DNA from: Bacteroidetes bacterium UBA7662
Lineage (GTDB): Bacteria; Bacteroidota; Bacteroidia; UBA7662
Direction of reading: 5' to 3'
Assembly: GCA_002483345.1 (NCBI GenBank)
Contig: DLHS01000001.1
Location: forward strand, 1-56,335
DNA length: 56,335 nt
This document shows, one piece after another, positions 9,087 to 16,253 of this stretch (position 1 is the first letter of the stretch; each line of letters begins with the position of its first letter). The translations under genes were made by a program, and so were the position numbers. The notes beneath the pieces were generated by a model. That model was not told the DNA's origin and ran no database searches. It saw only the letters and a list, made by a program, of their open reading frames with translations.

Positions 9087-10278
9087 GCACCAAATCTCGG
9101 TAAAAGCTGCTTAGTTGATACCCTGTTTTTCCCACATCAAAATGTTCGGCAATCAGCTTGCGGCTTTCTGTACCCAGCTGATAACCAAATTCAGGGTCGT
9201 TGACGATGAGGAGAATGGCATTGGCGAATTCCTCCGCGGTATCCGCCAGCAGCAGATGGGTGCCGTTTACAACCGGGATACCTTCTGCACCAATGGTTGT
9301 ACTCACTACCGGCAATCCCAGGGCCATAGCTTCCAGGAGTTTGATGCGGATGCCACTACCCGAATGTAAAGGCACAATGAACAACTGTAAGCTGCGGAGG
9401 AAAGCATCGGCATCGGGTACCTCGCCAAACGCAATGATGCCTGTTTCATGTAAACTTTGGAGACCTACTGGCATTTTACGGCCAGCCAGATGGAATTGAA
9501 GCTTTTCGCGTTTTTCCTGAACTTTAGGCCATACGTCACGCAGGAACCATTCAATCCCTTCAAGATTTGGCGTCCAGTCGAGCGTGCCGATGAAACCAAG
9601 CTGCTGAATTTTCCTTTCCGCGGCTACGGCTGTATGCGGCAGTTCAATACCCATGGGAGAAACATGCTGGGGAGTGGTGATACCTTGTTTCCGGAAGTAT
9701 GCCCCGTCAACAGAACTGATCGGAACCAGGGCGTTCACGGATTGGGCTAACTTCAATTCAAATTTACGAAGCCTGGCCGCCTGCAGGCACAGGTAAATCC
9801 GACGGAACAGGTTGGTAGTCCGGGAAGCGATTCTCTCCCAGATGAGATGATCAACATTGTGTGCCCGGAGAACAACGGCCGTATCGGTTAACCGCCTGAT
9901 ATCGGGGAGATAAACACCTACAAATGGTGCTTCCAGCACAATGAGGTCATAGTGGTTTTCAGTAAGCTTTCTTTCAAGCAATTCTACAAACCCCTGGTGG
10001 TAAAAGCGACTGCAATGATAGGGTTGCCGGCTGAAAAGATTAAGCAGGGCACCTGAAAAAGTAACATCGGTATTGATGATAAAACTCTGAAGGTGGTAAT
10101 GATGAAATAAGTGATCCGGCAGATCGCTTGTATTGATGAAATTCCGGGAGGGGTTCAGGCAAAGTAAATCCAGCTGGTGGCCCGCAGCGCGCAATTGCTC
10201 AATCATAGCAAATACCGCCATGGCACCACCGTCGCGTAAAGGAAAAGGAACCCGGTTGTATAAAGTCAGAATACGCAT
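9079..10278 (-). CDS. glycosyltransferase family 4
   Basis: A 399-aa GT-B enzyme. The N-terminal acceptor domain begins MRILTLYNRVPFPLRDGGAM with a Gly-rich loop. The C-terminal donor domain has GTLDWTPNLEGIEWF (about 235-249) and the family signature SGIRIKLLEAMALGLPVVST (about 307-326), including the sugar-nucleotide binding glutamate. It resembles PEP-CTERM/sugar transferase GT4 members. The 5' end is coupled by 1-nt overlap to the LptF/G gene and the 3' end overlaps GT2 by 8 bp, so the products probably act together on one surface glycan. Confidence 0.85.
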   Translation of the reverse strand: MRILTLYNRVPFPLRDGGAMAVFAMIEQLRAAGHQLDLLCLNPSRNFINTSDLPDHLFHHYHLQSFIINTDVTFSGALLNLFSRQPYHCSRFYHQGFVELLERKLTENHYDLIVLEAPFVGVYLPDIRRLTDTAVVLRAHNVDHLIWERIASRTTNLFRRIYLCLQAARLRKFELKLAQSVNALVPISSVDGAYFRKQGITTPQHVSPMGIELPHTAVAAERKIQQLGFIGTLDWTPNLEGIEWFLRDVWPKVQEKREKLQFHLAGRKMPVGLQSLHETGIIAFGEVPDADAFLRSLQLFIVPLHSGSGIRIKLLEAMALGLPVVSTTIGAEGIPVVNGTHLLLADTAEEFANAILLIVNDPEFGYQLGTESRKLIAEHFDVGKTGYQLSSFYRDLVHA

Positions 10279-11717
10279 CAGACCGCGGCGGTTTTGGCAG
10301 ACAACCGGAAAAAACGGTTGAAAAAATTCCGGTAAGGAGCCGCATCAAAAAGCCTTGAATCACTGTTGGCCTTGTAAATGAGGAATAAGCCGATGGGCAA
10401 TAAGACAAAACTGCTGATCCAGAGGGCGATGGAAGGGTCGAGGTGACTGTCGCGTGCCAGCTTTTCTGAAGTCATGGTGATAACATGGTAAATCAGAAAA
10501 AACAGAATACAAAATAACATCGGTAACCCCAAACCACCACGCCTGATGATGGCCCCCAAAGGGGCGCCAATCAGGAACAGCACAAGACAAGCAAATGACA
10601 GGGCAAATTTACGGTGCAACTCCAGGTAGTGCCTGTTAAGCATATTCCGCTTTGCGCCCAATTCCCGCATCTTCATGCCGCTAAAACCCTGTAAGGCCTG
10701 GGTGTTGTTAATCGCGTCTTGTAAAACCGACTGCTGCATCTGAGGTTCAAGCCGTGCAAGCAAGCCCCCCGTGGTTTTATCTCTGCCGGCAATACCCTGC
10801 TGTTGCCAGAAAGTAGTGTCCTTTTTAAATTGATAGTAATTGCTCATAAAACTATTGAGCTCTTTGCTGCGGAATTTGAAATCCGTCTCCAGCGAATCAA
10901 TGGCATGCCCCAACTGAGACACATTGAGCATTGAGTAGTAGTCTTTGAACAGCTCTTCATCCGTTCGCTGCATTTTCAGGGCAGATAAATCAAAATGTAC
11001 CAACTGCTCTCTGAATTTGGTTCGCATCTGTGGTTTACGGCCATTTTCTGCCTGTTTCACAGGCATTTCTTCATAAGAATAGCCGTTGTAGAGTTTGAGG
11101 GTCAGGTAGCGTTCATCGCTGCTTTGATACATTTCACCCTTTTCGGCAGTTACCACCTGTACATTACCTCTGCCCGAAGTATGGTCGTAAATAAGTACGT
11201 TCCGTATGAAACGGTTGTCCTCACTTTTGCTTTCAATCCGGATGGCATAATTGTCTATGTCGGTATAAAAAATGCCTTCCTTGATAGAAAGAGCAGGCTT
11301 TTTTTGTTGTATGTCGTATAAAAGGGAGCCGAATTTCAAACGACTTACAGGTAGCACCGTATTGGAAAAATAAAAGGCGCCTATTGAAAAAAGCACAATC
11401 AGTACCGTGAGCGGCCGCATGAAACGCCACAGCGAAATACCCGACGATTTAATGGCAGTGAGTTCATAAAACTCTCCCAGATTGCCAAAGGTCATGATAG
11501 AAGCAAGCAAAATGGCCAGCGGCAAGGCCAATGGCACAAAACTGGCCGATGCATAAAAAAGTACCTCCGCAATGATGTACCATTCCAGTCCCTTGCCTAC
11601 GAGGTCGTCGATGTATACCCACAGGAACTGCATCACCAACACAAAAAGCACGATGAGGAAGGTGAGCACAAAGGGCCCCAAAAAAGCTTTCACCAGAAGT
11701 CGGTGCAGGATTTTCAC
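10278..11717 (-). CDS. LptF/LptG family permease
   Basis: A 479-aa YjgP/YjgQ-family inner-membrane protein. Three N-terminal TM helices (about 15-115), a beta-rich periplasmic jellyroll region interrupted by a helical insert (about 270-345), then three C-terminal TM helices. The family forms the transmembrane part of the LptBFG ABC transporter that extracts LPS from the inner membrane for transport to the outer membrane. The enlarged helical insert with RMLNRHYLELHRKF-type sequence before TM4 is usual in Bacteroidota. LptB is not in the window. It is coupled downstream to GT4 by 1 nt and lies 16 bp from the START-like gene. Confidence 0.85.
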   Translation of the reverse strand: MKILHRLLVKAFLGPFVLTFLIVLFVLVMQFLWVYIDDLVGKGLEWYIIAEVLFYASASFVPLALPLAILLASIMTFGNLGEFYELTAIKSSGISLWRFMRPLTVLIVLFSIGAFYFSNTVLPVSRLKFGSLLYDIQQKKPALSIKEGIFYTDIDNYAIRIESKSEDNRFIRNVLIYDHTSGRGNVQVVTAEKGEMYQSSDERYLTLKLYNGYSYEEMPVKQAENGRKPQMRTKFREQLVHFDLSALKMQRTDEELFKDYYSMLNVSQLGHAIDSLETDFKFRSKELNSFMSNYYQFKKDTTFWQQQGIAGRDKTTGGLLARLEPQMQQSVLQDAINNTQALQGFSGMKMRELGAKRNMLNRHYLELHRKFALSFACLVLFLIGAPLGAIIRRGGLGLPMLFCILFFLIYHVITMTSEKLARDSHLDPSIALWISSFVLLPIGLFLIYKANSDSRLFDAAPYRNFFNRFFRLSAKTAAV

Positions 11718-11733
11718 CTCGGTATGTTTGTTT

Positions 11734-12114
11734 TCAGGCGCCGATACGGTTTCTCAATTGCTGAATGGCACTATCCCATAACATCTGGTTGCCTTCCTGC
11801 TCTTCTGAATCACAGAAGTCGGTAATCGTCAGTGAAACATCGTTCGTCAGGTCATCCTGACGCAGACGGAATTCGAGGAATTCATCCTCAGGGTCGTCAA
11901 GCCAACGGAAACGGGTATGGGAATTCAGCCGTGATTCCAGCAACTCTGCCTCTCTCGACGAACCGTCCCACAAAAAAACATACTTGCCCTGAGTGAAATT
12001 AACCGCGTCGGCAAACCATTCCTCCAGACCGGTTGGATTGGATATGTAGCGATACAATAACTTGGTTGAGCAATTAAAAAGATACTCCAGCTTGTTTTTT
12101 ACCCGGTTTTCCAT
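11734..12114 (-). CDS. START-like (SRPBCC/AHSA1-type) domain protein
   Basis: The open frame extends to 12204, but the methionine at 12114 (MENRVKNKLEYLFNCS) gives the usual ~126-aa Bacteroidota START-like protein; upstream residues look non-coding. The fold predicts a helix-grip hydrophobic pocket, with motifs such as SNPTGLEEWFADAV early and FLEFRLRQDDLTNDVSLTITDF in the strand region, typical of the family. Cytoplasmic; function unknown. Conserved pairing with LptF/G in the phylum suggests an envelope-related role (inference). It precedes lptF/G by 16 bp and is probably the first gene of that operon. Confidence 0.75.
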   Translation of the reverse strand: MENRVKNKLEYLFNCSTKLLYRYISNPTGLEEWFADAVNFTQGKYVFLWDGSSREAELLESRLNSHTRFRWLDDPEDEFLEFRLRQDDLTNDVSLTITDFCDSEEQEGNQMLWDSAIQQLRNRIGA

Positions 12115-12237
12115 CTTACACTTCTTTGAACACAAACGTGCCCGTCTCACTACAAGTATAAGGTTTGCGTTTGTGGAATCGAAGTACTTTTTAGCAAAAA
12201 GCAAGTCCCGAAAGCTTTTCTGCCAATGAAATACCTT

Positions 12238-12245
12238 TATATTTG
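12238..12245 (+). promoter_or_regulatory. promoter of tRNA-Met
   Basis: TATATTTG matches TAnnTTTG exactly, 16 bp before the tRNA 5' end, with TTTT at 12216-12219 (18-nt spacing) as a -33-like box. Confidence 0.6.
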
Positions 12246-12260
12246 CACTCCATTTCAGAC

Positions 12261-12334
12261 GGCGGGGTAGCTCAGATGGTTAGAGCGTAGGATTCATAAC
12301 CCTAAGGTCGGCAGTTCGATCCTGCTCCCCGCTA
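12261..12334 (+). tRNA. tRNA-Met (CAT anticodon)
   Basis: The cloverleaf folds by hand. Acceptor 12261-12267 pairs with 12327-12333 (terminal G-U); D stem GCTC/GAGC; anticodon loop TTCATAA with CAT at 12295-12297; T arm GGCAG-TTCGATC-CTGCT; discriminator A at 12334. No CCA is encoded. The anticodon stem lacks the three G-C pairs and the 1-72 mismatch of initiators, so this is elongator Met, or possibly tRNA-Ile(CAT) needing lysidine. One A-C mismatch closes the anticodon loop. Confidence 0.93.
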
Positions 12335-12335
12335 C

Positions 12336-12365
12336 AAAAAAAAACGGCCGCAAGGCCGTTTTTTT
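12336..12365 (+). terminator. rho-independent terminator after tRNA-Met
   Basis: CGGCC-GCAA-GGCCG hairpin at 12345-12358, flanked by A9 and T7 that extend the stem. It starts 2 nt after the tRNA. Confidence 0.92.
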
Positions 12366-12475
12366 GTCCACGGTCCACGGTCCACGGTGTATAGTCCTGT
12401 TTAACACGTTTTACCGTTTAACACCGTTTTACCCGTTTTACCGTTTACACCCCCCTCCCTCGTCCGAATCTTTTC
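12366..12475. repeat. short repeat cluster (CCACGGT and TTTTACCGTTTA units)
   Basis: Three tandem copies of a CCACGGT-type unit (12367-12388) are followed by several TTTTACCGTTTA/TTTTACCCG units. The latter are reverse complements of the GGTAAAACGG units that fill 37.3-37.9 and 39.0-39.5 kb, so this is a small dispersed outlier of that family. No gene is present. Confidence 0.6.
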
Positions 12476-12489
12476 TGTAAGTTCGTAGT

Positions 12490-13158
12490 ATGTTTCCCGA
12501 ACTATCCTCAGTGCTCAAAACAAACAAAGGCTTTTACCTGCCTTTTCTGGTGTTTTTAATGCTGGGAACCATCGTTGTCTGCCTGGTGCCTAAGGCCGAC
12601 AGCTTCCTGTGGCTCAACCAGTTTCACCATCCTTTTTTCGACCGGATATTCCCCTACGCCACCCACCTGGGAGATGGCAAATTAGGTCTCCTCCTCCTCC
12701 TGGGATTACTCCTGGTAAATTACCGCCTCGCCCTGACCGCTACAGTCTGCTTCTTATTGGTATTGGTGCTTACCCAAGTAGGAAAACTGGTGATTTTTGA
12801 AGATGTGCTCCGGCCGGCCGGTCACTTCCGGGAACTTGACTTACCCATTCGCCTCGTAGAGGGTGTGCAGATGCACTACAACAACAGCTTTCCTTCCGGA
12901 CATTCAGCCTCCGCCTTTGGCCTTTATAGCTTTCTGGCCTTGATTATACCGGCTAAAAAATGGGGATGGCTGCTTTTTGCAGTGGCACTTTTCGCTGCCT
13001 ATTCACGCATTTACCTTTCCCAGCATTTTTTCAACGATGTGTATGTGGGGTCTTTCATAGGAGCAGCCTGTACCTTGCTGGGTTATGTCTGGATGCATGA
13101 AAAGGTGTTTAAAACACCTAAAAACTGGCACAATAAAGGACTTTTAAGACGAAAATAA
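12490..13158 (+). CDS. PAP2-family membrane phosphatase
   Basis: A 222-aa type 2 phosphatidic acid phosphatase with about 5-6 TM helices. The three catalytic motifs are intact: KLVIFEDVLRP (about 98-108), PSGHS (about 136-140, nucleophile-assisting His) and SRIYLSQHFFNDV (about 175-187). Members dephosphorylate membrane lipids such as PA, PGP or undecaprenyl-PP at the periplasmic face. Nothing in the context singles out one substrate; undecaprenyl-PP recycling is plausible given the nearby glycan genes. ATG at 12490 is the only start before the first TM. Confidence 0.87.
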   Translation: MFPELSSVLKTNKGFYLPFLVFLMLGTIVVCLVPKADSFLWLNQFHHPFFDRIFPYATHLGDGKLGLLLLLGLLLVNYRLALTATVCFLLVLVLTQVGKLVIFEDVLRPAGHFRELDLPIRLVEGVQMHYNNSFPSGHSASAFGLYSFLALIIPAKKWGWLLFAVALFAAYSRIYLSQHFFNDVYVGSFIGAACTLLGYVWMHEKVFKTPKNWHNKGLLRRK

Positions 13159-13167
13159 CGTCTTGCC

Positions 13168-13614
13168 TCAATGGGCTTTTACCCTGGTCCAGACATCGGT
13201 TCGGCCTATCAGGGCAATGCCGATGTAACCACGTACCTCCAGCTTCGAAGGGTTATTCATGTTGATTTCACAACTGTAAACCTTGCCAACCTCAGGATCG
13301 TAAATAGTCCCGTCTTCCCACTTACCATTACCGGCATAAACAAATCCTTTGAGAATGTACATGCCCATAATCGGCTTGTCGCGTTTGTCTTTATCAGGAT
13401 TATTTTTGTCGGTTTTGGTTTCGCCTTTTTCATTGAGCGGCTCTTTCATCCAGACAATCTTACCCTGAAATTTCTGGTTAACCTTTTCTATTTTGATGTG
13501 CGCCGTTGCCTTACTGTTAAGCCACAGTCCCTGTATCAAACTTTCTTTGCTATCCTGACCGGTTAGTACGGTGGCTGCAAGCAGCAATAAACACAACAGA
13601 AATGGTTTGCGCAT
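13168..13614 (-). CDS. DUF2147 secreted protein
   Basis: A 148-aa protein with a signal peptide (MRKPFLLCLLLLAATVLTG) and the DUF2147 pattern: QGLWLNSKATAHIKIEK, GKIVWMKEPLN, then DKDKRDKPIMGMYILKGF, GKWEDGTIYDPEVGKVYSC and a terminal RGYIGIALIGRTDVWTRV strand. This is a small lipocalin-like beta-barrel fold of unknown function, common in Bacteroidota. It is exported to the periplasm or outer membrane. It converges on the PAP2 gene and is a single-gene unit. Confidence 0.83.
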   Translation of the reverse strand: MRKPFLLCLLLLAATVLTGQDSKESLIQGLWLNSKATAHIKIEKVNQKFQGKIVWMKEPLNEKGETKTDKNNPDKDKRDKPIMGMYILKGFVYAGNGKWEDGTIYDPEVGKVYSCEINMNNPSKLEVRGYIGIALIGRTDVWTRVKAH

Positions 13615-13669
13615 GGGACGAAATTAAAATTCTGAAGCAAAATAGGCAATTCAGGTGGCGCAAAAAAGC

Positions 13670-14428
13670 CTACTGATCCAACCAACGTTTAAAATCTGCT
13701 GATTTCTCCCGCGAAACAATCAGTTCCTCCCCTTCAATGCCCGTAATTTCCAGTTTCCAGCGACTGTTAAACCAGGCATGAATCTCACGGATAGCATCTA
13801 TATGTACCAGGTATTTACGGTTAATCCGGTAAAATTTACGGGGGTCCAACTGTTTTTCCAATTGATCCAGGGTAAAATCGACGGGATACCGCCGGTCACT
13901 CAGTTGAAGAAAACAGGCCTTGTCAGCACTTAAAATAAGCCTGATATCTTCGGTACTTACGGATTTGAGCTTATCGCCAACCTTTACAATAAAACGCTCT
14001 TTGTAGACAAGCTTTTCTTCTGAAAGCAGGGATTTTACCAGGGCTTTCAAATCGGTCACCTCTGGTAATTGCCGGCCTTTTTGTTGCTCGAAATGTGCCA
14101 GCGCCTGTTCAAAATCTTCTTTATCAAGAGGTTTCAGTAAGTAGTCGACACTGTGTAAACGGAATGCCCGCACCGCATACTGGTCGTAGGCCGTGGTGAA
14201 GATGACAGGACATGTTACCCTGTTGCTCTCAAAAAGCTGTAAACTCAGGCCATCACTGAGATGTATATCGAAAAAGGCCAGGTCGAAGCTGGCAGATTGC
14301 AGCAGGAGGCTGGCTTCCCGAAGACTTGTGGCAGGTCCTATTAATGTCCAGCCGGGACGCAGCGCTTCCAGCAATTGCCTGACCCGTTCTGCGGCCAGTG
14401 GTTCGTCTTCTACCAGCAGTACCTTCAT
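13670..14428 (-). CDS. LytTR-family response regulator
   Basis: A 252-aa protein. Receiver domain at 1 to about 120 with the acidic pocket VEDEP (6-10), phosphoacceptor in AFFDIHL (Asp at about 55), TTAYD (Thr/Ser, about 80) and KPLDKED (Lys, about 101). The LytTR DNA-binding domain is at about 150-250 (SVSTEDIRLILSADKACFLQ, KFYRINRKYLVHIDAI). It is transcribed with, and overlaps by 4 bp, the LytS-type kinase gene, forming a cognate pair. Targets are unknown; LytTR regulators bind paired imperfect direct repeats, none of which I could assign. Confidence 0.9.
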   Translation of the reverse strand: MKVLLVEDEPLAAERVRQLLEALRPGWTLIGPATSLREASLLLQSASFDLAFFDIHLSDGLSLQLFESNRVTCPVIFTTAYDQYAVRAFRLHSVDYLLKPLDKEDFEQALAHFEQQKGRQLPEVTDLKALVKSLLSEEKLVYKERFIVKVGDKLKSVSTEDIRLILSADKACFLQLSDRRYPVDFTLDQLEKQLDPRKFYRINRKYLVHIDAIREIHAWFNSRWKLEITGIEGEELIVSREKSADFKRWLDQ

Positions 14429-15447
14429 CCGTTGAGTTTTAGTAAGGGGAGCTGAACCTCAAAGGTTGCTCCGTTTTGTATCACCGATACCGGCCTCCCG
14501 GTCAGATAGGCATAGCGGTCGCGCAGATTCTGCAACCCGAGACCACTTGACTCCGCCGGCAGGGTTCTTTTCCTGATGGAATTCGATATCGAAAGTGCGT
14601 CGTCGTTTTGCTGAATCAGTATGTGCAGCTGTTTCCCCTTTTCTATCTGATTGTGCTTGAATACGTTCTCCAGCACTATCTGCAAAGCCAGGGGAGGCAA
14701 CATCCAGTCTTCATCAGGTTTAAAATGGACTTCATAGCTGAAAGCATCCCCGAATCTTATTTTCTCGAGATACAGATAAGATTCCGCAAAAGCCCACTCA
14801 CCCGAAAGGGGTACCACTTCTTCCTGATGATTATCAAGCAGGTAACGGTACACCCTGCCTAACTGACTGATAAATTCCTGGGCTTTGTCGGGGTCGAGTT
14901 TAACAAGTGCGCTCAGCGCGTTGAGGTTGTTAAAGAGAAAATGTGGATTTACCTGGGTTTTCAGACTGGCATATTGTGCCCTGACCATCTCTTTCTCAAG
15001 TTCAAGCGACCGCTGACTTTGGACTTTCCACTCTTTGAAAAAAGAGAACCCGTGTATAATAGAGCTGATGGCAATGGTGATGATCATCTGAAAAATCATA
15101 TTGCCAATGATGTTCCGGGTAAAAATGGTGTCGGAAGATTTATTTACCAGCACAAAAAACACATGGTTCACTATAAATATCACGGCCAGCGACAGCACAA
15201 ACATGCCGCCCAATCCCCAGAGAAAACGCGCCCGGGGGTTCTCTAACCAATTGCTGCGCTGGTCGGCAAATACATTGGCCAAACCGTTGGCCTGCCAAAG
15301 CCCGTAACCCAGTCCACAGCTGAAAACAAGGTTACCACCGATGCGCTCCCAGTCTGACAAACAATCCCAGCAGGCAATGCCCGTGAGCACAATTGTTATC
15401 ACGGCCATCAGCAATATGATCTTTAGGTGGTTGGTTACTCCTGACAT
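14425..15447 (-). CDS. LytS-type sensor histidine kinase
   Basis: A 340-aa membrane kinase. Four TM helices (about 10-130), a short coiled coil (SQRSLELEKEMVRAQYASLK), then the His_kinase (PF06580) motif TQVNPHFLFNNLNALS (phospho-His about 183) and a HATPase_c domain with LQIVLENVFKHNQIEKGK (N box, about 257-274) and GLGLQNLRDRYAYLTG (G box). It phosphorylates the adjacent LytTR regulator (4-bp gene overlap). Its start overlaps the TPR gene by 13 bp, so all three are co-transcribed. There is no extracytoplasmic sensor domain, so the signal is probably membrane-derived. Confidence 0.9.
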   Translation of the reverse strand: MSGVTNHLKIILLMAVITIVLTGIACWDCLSDWERIGGNLVFSCGLGYGLWQANGLANVFADQRSNWLENPRARFLWGLGGMFVLSLAVIFIVNHVFFVLVNKSSDTIFTRNIIGNMIFQMIITIAISSIIHGFSFFKEWKVQSQRSLELEKEMVRAQYASLKTQVNPHFLFNNLNALSALVKLDPDKAQEFISQLGRVYRYLLDNHQEEVVPLSGEWAFAESYLYLEKIRFGDAFSYEVHFKPDEDWMLPPLALQIVLENVFKHNQIEKGKQLHILIQQNDDALSISNSIRKRTLPAESSGLGLQNLRDRYAYLTGRPVSVIQNGATFEVQLPLLKLNG

Positions 15448-16073
15448 TTCTCAAGCAGCTTCATATTCCGTTCGTTACCCCAAACCGGGTGCAAAGGGCT
15501 GAGCGCTTCAAATTTGGCGAATTTATCGGCAGCTTGTTTCAGGTAGGGACAGGCCTTGTCTGCACCTCCGCCAAACATGGCCGGGGTAAACAGGATGTTC
15601 TGACCCAGCAAATGATAGGGCCGGGGATTGGCCGGGTTCATTTTAATGGCTTTTTGCATTGTTTCAGTCACTTTTCCACTGTAAACCATGCCTCTGGTCA
15701 TTGGGCTGACCGATAGTTTGGCCTGGTAGGCATAACCAAGCATGGTCATCAGTTCTGATTCTTTTTCATGGACTTTGAGTGCTTTTTCCATCATTTCTAT
15801 GGCCTTATCGGCATAACTGTCGCGCAGATCATCCTTGTCCTTTTCGGTAAAAGAGGCGATGACCAGGTTGTAACCGGCATAATACAGTGGCAGCCAGGCT
15901 TCTGATTTTACGCGGGCAATCTGTTCGAATTGTCCGGAGATGGCTGCAAAATCGGCTGCCGTTTTGGCAGTTTTCATCTTGCCCAAAGCATTTTGCATGG
16001 CTTCTTCATAAGTAGCGGCCTGGGTGGTGATGCTGCCCAGAAACAGCAGGGTGAGGGTGAGGATTTTTTTCAT
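15435..16073 (-). CDS. exported TPR-like protein
   Basis: A 212-aa protein with an N-terminal signal peptide (MKKILTLTLLFLGSITTQA). The mature part is helical with tetratricopeptide-like spacing (YEEAMQNALGKMKTAKTAAD, YADKAIEMMEKALKVHEKES, TMQKAIKMNPANPRPYHLLG). It is a periplasmic protein with a probable protein-binding role. It is the first gene of the operon with the LytS/LytTR pair, overlapping the kinase start by 13 bp. It may present a signal to, or be needed with, the kinase (inference). No enzymatic motif is seen. Confidence 0.7.
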   Translation of the reverse strand: MKKILTLTLLFLGSITTQAATYEEAMQNALGKMKTAKTAADFAAISGQFEQIARVKSEAWLPLYYAGYNLVIASFTEKDKDDLRDSYADKAIEMMEKALKVHEKESELMTMLGYAYQAKLSVSPMTRGMVYSGKVTETMQKAIKMNPANPRPYHLLGQNILFTPAMFGGGADKACPYLKQAADKFAKFEALSPLHPVWGNERNMKLLEKCQE

Positions 16074-16084
16074 GGTATAAGGGG

Positions 16085-16250
16085 TTAGAAGGTGACTTGG
16101 AGAGGGCGAGAGGCGAGATGTGAGATTTTGAGACCCCTGCGGGGTATTGGGGTGGATGGGGTATTCCGGCGGGCGATGGTAACCTGGTTTATGGTGGACC
16201 GCAGGGCCACCAACTGAAAAGGTCTCGCCTCTCGCCTCTCAAAATCTCGA
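16085..16250. repeat. intergenic GAGGCGAGA-type dispersed repeat
   Basis: GGCGAGAGGCGAGA at 16105-16118 has a perfect 14-bp inverted copy at 16222-16235, and both are followed or preceded by GAGATTTTGAG-type sequence. A degenerate relative (GATGCGAGATGCGAGACTTG) lies at 7901-7920. No gene is present; it looks like a dispersed repeat unit between operons. Confidence 0.55.
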
Positions 16251-16253
16251 TGT

